Source: Trachipleistophora hominis
Lineage: Eukaryota; Microsporidia; Pleistophoridae
NCBI GenBank assembly: GCA_000316135.1
Contig: JH993798.1
Span: forward strand, 43,393-66,342
Length of the DNA stretch: 22,950 nt
Reading direction: 5' to 3'
Shown: positions 8,904 through 17,900 of the stretch, piece by piece
Position numbering within the stretch: position 1 is the stretch's first letter
Layout of the letters: every line of letters starts with the position of its first letter
Position numbers and translations under genes: made by a program
Notes under the pieces: generated by a model
What the model was told of the DNA's origin: nothing
The model's database searches: none
Seen by the model: only the letters and a program-made list of their open reading frames with translations

Positions 8904-9890
8904 TATATTTTCAGAATTGTCCCTTTTAGGCAGTAGAAGTACGAGAATTAGACGGTATGAATATATTAGTTTGATATAACTAGGAAAAAGGATGTAAGTA
9001 GAACAATAACGTCTAACTATAAATATTTAGATAGAAAAGTACATGGTACTTCAAGCAAAAACAAATGAATATCTTATCACACAAGTAGTTAACTTAGAAT
9101 ACTAGAAATAAATAACCATCGTATATTTTACTCACATACAAAAACTGATCAAACAGATACTTAAACTGCTAAAAATGCAAAAATGTTGTATAACCATCAT
9201 CTGCTCTAAACACCGTCAAAAGACCTCCGTAATAAAAACTTTTATTTTTGGATGAAACGAAAAAGTTTAATTTTGCAGAAGAAGGCGGTTATAAATGGGC
9301 GATAGAGTTATTGGCACGGTAACCAAACAAACGACTCGTATATTATTAACAGCAAAATTTATGTCATTAAAACTTCGTCGATCATTAACTACGTCAGTAT
9401 AATTTACTATCTTAGATAAATAATTCACAAATACTTTAATCGTATATATCACTGGTTTAGTCTGCACTTATGTTTGGTATTAACATAAAAACGTTGTAAT
9501 TTAACAGATATGATTATCGTTGTTGAAATACTATCCATTAAATGTTAATATTTTTATTTTAACGCAAACAGCAAAGAAATAAACATATCACTCCTATCGT
9601 TTTTCATATATTACGTATTACCTCTTAGCTTACGTACGTCTTGCTGGCTTAAATACACGCAATTGATATTTAAACACTTTCTATTTTATAACATGAAAGA
9701 GATTTACTCTAAAAAGATGATGAAATAATGTTCCTACCACCTACACAACGCACTTGATCATTCCATAAAAAATTTTCTGTTTGCAATACGGAAGTGCCGA
9801 ATACGACCACCATCTGCAATTATGTAAAGAATACGAATAAGTACATGAGTTAGATAAAGAAAGCTAGTCATGAGACAAAACAAACGAAGT
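8904..9890. other. Intergenic region between the GNAT and Jjj1-like genes
   Basis: AT-rich DNA without a supported gene. A 66-codon minus-strand ORF at 9267-9467 begins with GTG and has no start signal, so it is not called. I see no tRNA or strong hairpin. Confidence 0.5.
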
Positions 9891-10742
9891 TTAATGTTTT
9901 TGCAGATGCAATGTTAACTCCTTTCTGTTTGGAAACTTTTTGTCACAAAGCGAACAGAACAAAAAGTGGTGCGGTTCAACAAACGTGCCTGTACCCGTCA
10001 TGGTATTTACTTTTCGTTTTTCAATTCTAGCATGTTCTTCCTCGCATTCCTTTTTTGGCGATTTCCCCCTTTCCCGGCTTTCTTTTACCTGTGGGCATAT
10101 TTCATCAGGAATATTCAACTCAACACCTAACTCTCTGCATTTATTCCTGTGCTTATTTCCGTTCATATGTTCGATGTACTTCGTTTTTTGTTGGTAGTCT
10201 TTTTTACACACTGTACATTTATATGTCTTTTCCTTCTTTACTTTGGTCTTTTTCACTGGTTTATACTCTGTTTTGACGTAATGTGCTTTGGGCATCAACA
10301 ATGTCATCTCTTTTTGCTTTAGGAATTTCACCAACTCTCTATATTTCATACGAAACCTGCTGTAGACATCTCTTATGTTGTTTTCGTCCACAATTATTCT
10401 CTTCATTTCCAGGTTAGAAAAACACTCGCCAGTTCTTTTGTAGAAGTTCTCATCAAAATAGCTGTCTCCTATATAAATACTTTCTTTTCTTTTAATAACC
10501 TCGTAAGCCTCGAGTATTTTTCGTGTCATGTCGCTATAGTCTTTATCTATTGTTGATTTATAACGAAATAACTGTTTTCTGTAGGCTCGCCTGATTGTCG
10601 AATATTTATCCGTGTCTGTGATCTGTAGAATTGTGTACGGTGTCTCTTCTCTACGAAAGAGCAACAGGACTAGTTTCTGGTAAATAATGATCATCCAAAA
10701 GCTGAACTGGTGCCAGAACTTTGTTAACATAGCTTTAATCAT
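9891..10742 (-). CDS. Jjj1/DNAJC21-like zinc-finger protein with a degenerate J domain
   Basis: Jjj1 works with Hsp70 and Rei1 to release export factors from 60S ribosomal precursors in the cytosol. This 283-residue protein has the same order: a J-like region at about 35-86 (TILQIT..., RRAYRKQLFRY, ILEAYEVI), a U1-type C2H2 finger at 176-198 (C-x2-C-x12-H-x5-H) and a second C2H2 finger at 263-283 (C-x2-C-x12-H-x3-H) at the very C-terminus. The HPD tripeptide needed to stimulate Hsp70 is replaced by KST at 62-64. Residues 9-29 are hydrophobic (FWMIIIYQKLVLLLF) and could be a membrane segment, which Jjj1 lacks. ATG 10742 is preceded by CCCC one base upstream, which fixes the start. Yeast Jjj1 is about twice as long. 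The fingers and helices support the family; the function of the J-like part is doubtful. Confidence 0.7.
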   Translation of the reverse strand: MIKAMLTKFWHQFSFWMIIIYQKLVLLLFRREETPYTILQITDTDKYSTIRRAYRKQLFRYKSTIDKDYSDMTRKILEAYEVIKRKESIYIGDSYFDENFYKRTGECFSNLEMKRIIVDENNIRDVYSRFRMKYRELVKFLKQKEMTLLMPKAHYVKTEYKPVKKTKVKKEKTYKCTVCKKDYQQKTKYIEHMNGNKHRNKCRELGVELNIPDEICPQVKESRERGKSPKKECEEEHARIEKRKVNTMTGTGTFVEPHHFLFCSLCDKKFPNRKELTLHLQKH

Positions 10743-10743
10743 T

Positions 10744-10747
10744 GGGG
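10744..10747 (-). promoter_or_regulatory. CCC-like start signal of the Jjj1-like gene
   Basis: On the minus strand TATCCCC is separated from ATG 10742 by one base, so it supports the longer start that includes the hydrophobic segment over the ATG four codons later. Confidence 0.55.
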
Positions 10748-11885
10748 ATAAAACTTGTTCAAAAATAAAATTGAACAGCGAATATGTTCGCCAATTGGTT
10801 ACATTTCAGGATTTGATTAATAATAAAATTATAGAACGACCATTAGTAGAATGAATTTATTATCAGGACAAATTATAAAGTGTAAAATAAATAGGATTAT
10901 TATGGATATTAAATACATGATAAAATAATAATTTGTTGTACCCGATATTTGTTTACTTAGCAAACTTTGTGTATCACTTGATTACAAGACAGGCTATAAG
11001 TTTAAAATCACTGTGTAAACATGAAACAGTAGACATTACAAGGTTATGGTTTTCTAACTAAAATAAATTTTAGTTAGAAAATTTATAGAGAAACATGAGT
11101 TCTTTATGAATGTTTTTATAATTCATTTACATCCTTCTTTTGAAGTTTGAGCAACGATACCTTTCCAACCTGTTTTAATTTCCTGTGAAACAATGACCAA
11201 CTGTTGACTTAGATAGGCCCAAATATGTATGAAGGAAAAAATTACTAACCGTGTTCAACTAGGAAGCAAATAATATATCAAAAAAGGTTTTGCATGCTTT
11301 ATGGTTATTATATTGCAGTTAAATCTCATTTCTGAGTGAGAATTATTATTTTGTAGATTACGATAATATAAAACTCTAATACATGTCAATACTAGAAATT
11401 GTTGCAATAATACGTTGCACGTTGGTATCATAGATAGGAATCGAATATTTTAGAAGTAAGGCGGTATAATTTATGGTATTAAATGCAGAGAACAAACTTA
11501 TTAAACGTTGGAATAATAAAATGACTGGTATGACAATGAAATTATAATCAATTGTTTTGCAAAAACGATCGAATTTAAATGATTTGTTTGTTTAAACAGC
11601 ATACATTACATAAAGTTGTATCAAAATGTGGATATATTAGCCTGATTCCCTCTATTAATTGATTTTGTGTCAATCCTTCAATAAAATCATTTTTTTCCTA
11701 ACAACCACCCGGTTATTTTAAATAAATGTGTGTTTAAGCAACTTGTATCGAAAACAGAGAATATATTCTCTTTAAAACGCTATTAACATTTAATCTTAGC
11801 AAATGTTTGGTTTTCGTTCACTTTACTTCGGTATTTTTAAAGTTGAGCTTACAATTGCAGAATTTCAACCATCGAAATTCTGTAT
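10748..11885. other. Divergent intergenic region, Jjj1-like and Rpb5
   Basis: About 1.1 kb of AT-rich DNA between two divergent genes, so promoters for both should lie here. No gene was found. The one striking element is a long perfect inverted repeat at 11050-11081, described separately. Confidence 0.5.
11050..11081. repeat. Perfect 15-bp inverted repeat with a 2-nt loop
   Basis: TTTTCTAACTAAAAT (11050-11064) and its exact reverse complement (11067-11081) are separated by AA; two G-U pairs could extend the stem outward. It lies about 300 bp from the Jjj1-like start and 800 bp from Rpb5. It could be a cruciform, the end of an RNA or a remnant of a small mobile element; no flanking target duplication was seen. 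Confidence 0.8.
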
Positions 11886-11888
11886 CCC
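11886..11888 (+). promoter_or_regulatory. CCC-like start signal of RPB5
   Basis: TATCCC is followed after two bases by ATG 11891. It separates the true start from the in-frame TTG at 11807, whose 28 extra codons do not resemble Rpb5. Confidence 0.6.
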
Positions 11889-11890
11889 TC

Positions 11891-12484
11891 ATGACAAGTG
11901 TGCGCAACCAGTATTTGGTGAGAAAAACGGTGTTAGAAATGCTTTCTGACCGCGGATACTCTGTAAAAGAGTACCAAGTAAATGATTATGATGATTTTGT
12001 CAATAAATATCCAAATTGTGTGAAGGATACCACCAATTTGCGCATTATAGTTCAAAAAGACAAAGAAATGTTATTTGTGTTCTTTTCTGACGAGGAAAAG
12101 ATGTCACTAAAGAGTGTGAAAATTCTTGTGGAGAACATGGAAAAACAAAACATTAAAAACTTGATCCTGGTGTTACGGGAGGGAATAAGTCCTGCAGCGA
12201 ATAAATTTGCACTCGAATGTCCGATGAACATCACAATTTTTAAAGAAAAAGAGCTGCTTTTTAACGTGACCAAACACAGCTTAGTATTTAAGCACCGTAT
12301 AATTAGTGTAGAGGAGAAGGAAAGGCTAATGGATGAAAAGAAAATTAAGGAGGAACAGATGCCGAGAATCCTGATAACCGATCCTGTGGCCAAATACTTA
12401 GGTGCACGAAAGGGTGATGTTTTGGAAATAGAAAGGGAGAGCGAGACCGCTGGTTCTGCGCTGTATTGGAGGAGAGCTGTTTAG
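11891..12484 (+). CDS. RPB5: RNA polymerase I, II and III shared subunit Rpb5 (ABC27)
   Basis: Rpb5 is shared by the three nuclear RNA polymerases and sits in the lower jaw that contacts downstream DNA. The 197-residue product is slightly shorter than the usual 205-215. The N-terminal jaw domain begins with RNQYLVRKTVLEMLSDRGY and contains the strand LRIIVQKDKEMLFVFFSDEEK. The C-terminal assembly domain, shared with archaeal RpoH, is clear: MPRILITDPVAKYLGARKGDV, then EIERESETAGSALYWR. ATG 11891 was chosen because CCC lies two bases upstream and the Rpb5 similarity begins immediately. It is transcribed away from the Jjj1-like gene. Nothing is odd in the sequence. Confidence 0.96.
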   Translation: MTSVRNQYLVRKTVLEMLSDRGYSVKEYQVNDYDDFVNKYPNCVKDTTNLRIIVQKDKEMLFVFFSDEEKMSLKSVKILVENMEKQNIKNLILVLREGISPAANKFALECPMNITIFKEKELLFNVTKHSLVFKHRIISVEEKERLMDEKKIKEEQMPRILITDPVAKYLGARKGDVLEIERESETAGSALYWRRAV

Positions 12485-13096
12485 TTTTTTGCAATCATTA
12501 AATAAAGAAAATGTTGTTTTTAGCTCTTGAACGGGAGTCTGTATAAGAAGCGATATTTCATATTGTTGTATTTGTGCTATCTAAGTATTTAATTGAAGTA
12601 TTTTTAAATGTTATATATCGATTTCATTCTCGTACCAGATACTAATTTAATTTTATGATTTAAAATTTGTGTCTTTTAACGCAACGGGCAAACAAATCGT
12701 TTCCTTTCAGATTGAAAGAGTTTTGTTGACCCGGAGCCAACCTCCTCTATTTAATCACTTAAATAAATACTTCTTATGTTGTAACATGTATCGGCCCAAC
12801 AAGTTTTATTTAAAAAATCCGGTGATTAACCTGACAAACAAATCGTGCACGAGTATATCAATATAAGAATACTCGTTGATACTTTGGTTGATATAGTGCC
12901 GTAGAATAAATTAAACACTAATACCAGAAAAATATAAAATAACGTTGTCGAGGAACGTACCTTTATTTATGGTCTAACTGTACGTAGGGTTTTTTAGATA
13001 GACCCTTATATTTTGTATGGCATCAAGATAGCGGTACAGGATATGTAACACAAAAAATGTTTTGTAGGAAACGCGTTTAAAGTCATAAACATCCGT
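12485..13096. other. Convergent intergenic region, Rpb5 and leucine-rich protein
   Basis: The shared 3' flank of two convergent genes. No gene is supported; a plus-strand ORF at 12669-12866 begins with GTG and looks random. At 12849-12876 an 8-bp hairpin (ACGAGTAT with ATACTCGT) overlaps a second possible stem (TATATCAA 12854-12861 with TTGATATA 12888-12895). Confidence 0.5.
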
Positions 13097-13624
13097 TTAC
13101 TCAAAATTCGGGTTGTCCTTATAAGTTATTGTTTGGCTGGGATGATGAGTCTTTGTTCCTTGATGTCTGCTCACGATCATAAGAGTATTAGGATCGACTG
13201 CTACCAATTCTTTATTCGAAATAAACGCAAAGTATTTGAGAGTGGAAAAATTTATACGCTTTGCAAGCAGATCAATAAACGTGACAAGTTCTATTTTCTT
13301 TATCAATGTCCATTCTGGATCTATACAATTGTCCTCACACTCAATGAACAGCTCTTGGAGCTCTATCTTCTTGATACGCATTTTATTTTTACCTTCTACA
13401 AGCCAAACAAAGCGTATTTTGAGCACCTTAATATCCGAACATGCAAGATCGGTTGTGTCTAAAAATAAGAACACGTTTGCGTCAATAGTCAGAATTTTCA
13501 AATTCCTGGATGAGAACTTCGTCTTCATATGGTTGGCTTCACAATCAGGTCCCCAACAATTCTTATTGGCAAGAGAGTTGGATATATCTAGTAGTTTTAA
13601 AGACTCGGGCAGAGAATGAAAAAA
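13097..13624 (-). CDS. C-terminal part of the leucine-rich protein, in another frame
   Basis: This frame continues the upstream gene: right after the A/T run at 13619-13625 it reads FHSLPESLKLLDIS, a typical leucine-rich repeat unit, and goes on with further repeat-like strands such as RNLKILTIDANVFLF, IKVLKIRFVWL and KIELQELFIEC, ending at 13097. The first ATG in this frame is 13528, which would start in the middle of repeats and has no C-run. The upstream frame ends only 22 nt beyond the run with the non-repeat tail ILCPSL. Both facts say that the two frames are one protein of about 966 residues, one base short at the run. The frame itself is open further, to 13678. Confidence 0.7.
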   Translation of the reverse strand, partial: FFHSLPESLKLLDISNSLANKNCWGPDCEANHMKTKFSSRNLKILTIDANVFLFLDTTDLACSDIKVLKIRFVWLVEGKNKMRIKKIELQELFIECEDNCIDPEWTLIKKIELVTFIDLLAKRINFSTLKYFAFISNKELVAVDPNTLMIVSRHQGTKTHHPSQTITYKDNPNFE

Positions 13625-15996
13625 ACTACTTGTAAAATTTTTAGGGCAAACTTGAGAATTTCTAACCCTTTCTGTGCTTTAAAAAGTTTGTAGTTTTCAC
13701 ATGAAACAGCAGCAGATAATAACTCCAGCTTTTTGATGGTACTATTTGCGGATTGTTTTAAAATTATATTGAGAATGAAATTCGCTGCACTATCTAATAA
13801 ACTGCTAATGGCCGCACAATCAGCTTTGTCTTGTTTAGATAAATATTTTGTCAGTTGATATGGCGAATATCTTTGATTTCCTACACGTATAAAACGTAAT
13901 CCGGTGTACATGTGATATTTTTCAATGTCCTCACAATCTCTAAACGGACAGTTAGTGTCAAACTGCAGGTGTTCGATTTCATAAAAATTCTCTGCTAATA
14001 ATTGACACACATTTACGTTGTAATAAAGGTTATGGTAAAATAGATGGCTAACACGAGATAATCCTATAAATTTGATGCTGGCTTCTTCATTCATAGAGGC
14101 GTGTATCGTGACACTATCAAAGTTTATCACATGCCTCATATCAATTACACCATTAAATTCAACAATTGATAACTCCTTACATTTATCTCCTAAAATAATA
14201 GCTGAGTCTTTGGCTGTAGTGATCCCTTTAAATTCAATACGTTCATAGCGATTCGGCATGTGTATTTTTTCTACGAATTTGACACCGCATAAGATTAGCT
14301 GTGATAATTGTTGATTAGAGTCTCCTTTTGGGGAAATCATCATAAGCATATCCTTATTAAAACATAATTCAATGCCAATATAGCATTTTAAATCAAACAA
14401 CCCGGTCGATTCTGATATTGTTATATATGTGTGTCCTTTGCCGAACACTATTTTTGATTCTGAGCTGAGTTTAACATTAATAAGTGCTATTATTTGCATA
14501 CTTACACTAATTTCAGCTGCTCCTTGGATTACAGCCTCATTGATTTCAATAAGCCTGTAATCGTCGTGCTTGTTCATCAATTTAAAACACGAAAATAGTG
14601 ACTCTGTTAAAACTACCTCGGCAACCATGGATAAACCGCATACTTTTATTGTGGCTGCTGTGTTTTGTATCGTTATATCCGGACATGTATCATCGATTGA
14701 GATGGACGAGCCGCTGAAAAATATTGATTTAGATATACTGCGTATTTTGGAGGCATCTGATGGTACTATATCTTCGTAAAAATTCGATTCCGTGTATGTA
14801 ACATCGGTTATATTTACGAAACTATCTTTAGTATCTCCATAGGTGGTTTCTTTAAAATCTGCTCTTAGGATGGTAACATGTTTGGGTAATGACTTGACAA
14901 ACTCAACAGAACAAAATTTACAAACAATCTTCCTTATGACATTCGATTCATTAAAAATTTCAGCGTCAATTTCTTGGTTGAGGCCTACAAATTCCACGAT
15001 GACGTCATTTATACTATTGTGTTGTAAAAATGCACAGTTTGAAATAAAATTCAATTCCAGCAACGATAATTGATCGCCTGAAACCATTGTCACTTCTTGT
15101 TCGTGTGTTTTATCATCAACATAATGAATTTCTATGTCCAATGAGGAGTTTGCTGCATTAACCTGAAATTTTTCTTGCAGCAGCCTCATATTATTTGTCA
15201 AGAAAACAACGTCCATATACAATCGATTGAATAAAAATCCTATCGACAACTTCTCCAAATCCAATTCCAAGTGAAATAGATACTCACCAACCGGATTTTT
15301 GTATGAATACGCTTTGTTGGCGTAAATATCTCTTAATGTTAAAGCAATATTAGAACTTACAGCATCTCTAAATATTATTGCAGTATCATTTTGGCCAAAT
15401 ATGAACGAATATAGACTCTTTAAGTGTGTGTTGTCGCCACAGCGTGTGATATCCTTGCGTGCTTCGTTAAGTTCATCTGCTAAACTAGGATTTTCCTGGA
15501 GAAAAATGCATATTGCGTAGGTAATCAAAGGCAATCTGTCTTTGTACGGCAAAATATATTTGAAAATTACGCATACCTCTTCAACTGTAAAATCAGGAAT
15601 GTTGTCTTTTGATAGCTTTACGATTTTTTGAAAGAGCGGCCTTTTAAAAGGAACATGTATGACCTTATATGTATCATTTCGATCGTTCTCCAGCAGTTCG
15701 TAATAATGCCTATATTGTTCTCGTCTTACACCGAAATATCGATTAATGTAATGTAAACTAAGATTTTTGGCATCCTTTTTAGTGTGTGAATTCTTTTTAA
15801 AATCAAATTTTTCAGATCGGTATCGAAACGAATAGAATTTCTGTTTTTTTAAAAGAGCCTCCAATAAACCAACCATACCTGTATCATTTAGATCATCAAC
15901 AATTATGTAGTTGTCATGGTGCACTTCTGGATTTGTTTCGAAAAGTATGATATACCTAACGACTGATTCAATGTAACTATATAAATTTGGCAACAT
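13597..15996 (-). CDS. Large leucine-rich, repeat-like protein (main frame)
   Basis: I do not recognise a specific family. From ATG 15996 the frame codes about 792 residues up to the A/T run at 13619-13625, plus seven out-of-frame residues to its stop. The N-terminal third is helical and charged (YINRYFGVRREQYRHYYELLE). The rest has irregular strand-like units with spaced Leu/Ile, for example YERIEFKGI, KELSIVEFNGV, VTIHASMNEEASIKFIGL and TIKKLELLSAA, like a degenerate leucine-rich or solenoid protein. Such large LRR-type families are known in Trachipleistophora-like microsporidia. The longer frame from 16017 starts with TTG. No CCC signal precedes either start, unlike most genes here, and no clear signal peptide is seen. 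Coding DNA is more AT-rich than the mutase gene. The C-terminus continues in another frame (13097-13624). Confidence 0.75.
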   Translation of the reverse strand: MLPNLYSYIESVVRYIILFETNPEVHHDNYIIVDDLNDTGMVGLLEALLKKQKFYSFRYRSEKFDFKKNSHTKKDAKNLSLHYINRYFGVRREQYRHYYELLENDRNDTYKVIHVPFKRPLFQKIVKLSKDNIPDFTVEEVCVIFKYILPYKDRLPLITYAICIFLQENPSLADELNEARKDITRCGDNTHLKSLYSFIFGQNDTAIIFRDAVSSNIALTLRDIYANKAYSYKNPVGEYLFHLELDLEKLSIGFLFNRLYMDVVFLTNNMRLLQEKFQVNAANSSLDIEIHYVDDKTHEQEVTMVSGDQLSLLELNFISNCAFLQHNSINDVIVEFVGLNQEIDAEIFNESNVIRKIVCKFCSVEFVKSLPKHVTILRADFKETTYGDTKDSFVNITDVTYTESNFYEDIVPSDASKIRSISKSIFFSGSSISIDDTCPDITIQNTAATIKVCGLSMVAEVVLTESLFSCFKLMNKHDDYRLIEINEAVIQGAAEISVSMQIIALINVKLSSESKIVFGKGHTYITISESTGLFDLKCYIGIELCFNKDMLMMISPKGDSNQQLSQLILCGVKFVEKIHMPNRYERIEFKGITTAKDSAIILGDKCKELSIVEFNGVIDMRHVINFDSVTIHASMNEEASIKFIGLSRVSHLFYHNLYYNVNVCQLLAENFYEIEHLQFDTNCPFRDCEDIEKYHMYTGLRFIRVGNQRYSPYQLTKYLSKQDKADCAAISSLLDSAANFILNIILKQSANSTIKKLELLSAAVSCENYKLFKAQKGLEILKFALKILQVVFFILCPSL

Positions 15997-17892
15997 TGAC
16001 ACCAAGAATATGTTCAAATTTATAACAAATCAATTATTTCTATTAGTAAAATATTGATTTGCTATAAATGAAGCATGATTAATTGAAACATGGCGTTTCT
16101 AGAAAATGAACTTCAGAATTATATACGTCGTTACCAATACGTCTAGGAGGTAATTACAAACCAAATTATATTAATTTCAGAGAAGTACAAGGCAGTAAGG
16201 AACGATGTAGTGTAATCAGCAGACTAAAATTTGTATTTTACGAATATTTAGATTGTTTTGAAAATATCATCACTAGTTTAACATTTAAAATTCACCATAC
16301 CAACTATTTATGGGATAATTGATTAGTAGTTCGTCAATTGATGGCCTACCGCGGTATTAAATACGTTAAAAAATTCATTTATGATGCACTATCATAGTTA
16401 ATCTTACTAAAACTCCGGCTTGCGTGAGTAAACATCTTAAATATTTATTAATATCATCGCCTTGCATCATTAGCAGATTTTTATGATTATACATTCAATT
16501 ATAAAATGTTTATGTCGAATTGTTGAGCAAAAAACATTAATAATAATTATTTTTTATCAATACTTATTACATGACCATCTTAATTTCAAATTCTGCTATT
16601 TAATTGACATTTTCGTTCGATACTCACCGCCACAAACTCAAGATTGTCATTCGCAAAATGCTATAAATAAATTATTTATTAGTCCAGATAATCGTACAGA
16701 TTAACCATATTCAAAGCAAAGAAGCAATCATTTTCAGATGTACTATATTAAATTAACTTGTTGCCATATATGTTATATTCATCTGTCATCACAAGTATAG
16801 CTACTTGTGCAGGAGTTACTTGTAATTGAACGCTATCAAAAATGTTTTCTGCTTAATTAAGGTCTAATAGATCAAATTTTTTATAAATTATTAGCAGCAC
16901 TATTAAGTTTATAAAACGGAAATCTAAATTTGCACGTCTTCGATAAAGCCTACCTTTCGTCGTTCTTAATTTTTCTTAAAGTTGATTATCTAACGCCATT
17001 ATTATTTTTCACATGGCCTAGGAGAGTAATTTTCTGCCGGCATCTAAAATAAATCTGAACATTGACCACAAATGTGTGCAGAGTGAGTTTAGGAACTTGA
17101 AAATTACACGACAACATATAACCTTTTATCCTTTAGCAAAAGTGAAATAATGTTTTTTGATTTTTCTCCCGAACTTACCAATCAGCTTTTCATTTGTCTT
17201 TTTATTATTACGAAGGAATGTTATAAAATATTTAATCTCTTGGATGCATGTTATTTCGCATCTAGCTCGGTTACTTAACCATTTATGAAAACTTTTTTTT
17301 GAGAAAGCGATTATGTACTTTAAAGATGTGATACAAATCATTATTTCCACAAGCAATCGATATTCTTGTTTAATATTAAAAAATTAAAACATTGGTTTAT
17401 GTTTTATTGCAATTTAATAGTCTATAAGACATTTTACTACCCAGAATTTGTAATTGTACTTTTAATATAACTGCCATTATTTTGTGAGAGCCAGTCAGAA
17501 TTTTTTCCTGTTCGAAATGAAACATTGAAATGAAGTAGAATATTCACAGCCTCTCTTTCTAGCCATATAAATGCATCGACCAATCATCCACTATAAACCA
17601 AAAGCTGAACAGGCCATGGTAGGTGCTAATGCATTACAAACAGCATATTAAATAGGTGTTGGGTGTAATTTTGTGTTATTAATTAAATACTTCTCTTCAA
17701 AAAAACTAAACTTTTTTGGAACAGCCATATTGTTGTAACTATGTACGCTTTGATTCAGTTTTAAAACGGTATGATTGCATGTTAACATGTTTTTTCTGTT
17801 TTAAAAATATAGTACTGTGAAAAATGGAGCTTTACAACGAATTTTCTCGTTTTTTAATTAAATATTTTTTACTCATTAAAGAATTTTCTTAA
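15997..17892. other. Long divergent intergenic region
   Basis: About 1.9 kb between the leucine-rich gene and the Sec66-like gene, the longest internal gap. Two ORFs (16483-16704 plus; 17126-17356 minus, TTG start) lack start signals and look random. Small inverted repeats are present: ACAAGTA/TACTTGT at 16791-16808 and the 12-bp palindrome CATGTTAACATG at 17778-17789, about 110 nt before the Sec66-like start. No tRNA was recognised. Confidence 0.5.
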
Positions 17893-17896
17893 CCCC
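17893..17896 (+). promoter_or_regulatory. CCC-like start signal of the Sec66-like gene
   Basis: AACCCC lies four bases upstream of ATG 17901, fixing the start so that the product begins directly with its membrane segment. Confidence 0.6.
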
Positions 17897-17900
17897 TCAG

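Noticed and set aside
9267..9467. 66-codon minus-strand ORF
   Set aside because: GTG start, no start signal and no motif.
16483..17356. Two ORFs (73 codons plus, 76 codons minus) in the long gap before the Sec66-like gene
   Set aside because: Neither has a C-run start signal; one begins with TTG; both have random-looking AT-driven composition.
17520..17660. Possible tRNA suggested by CCTGTTCGAAATG near 17508
   Set aside because: The T-loop-like string has no matching acceptor, D and anticodon arms upstream.
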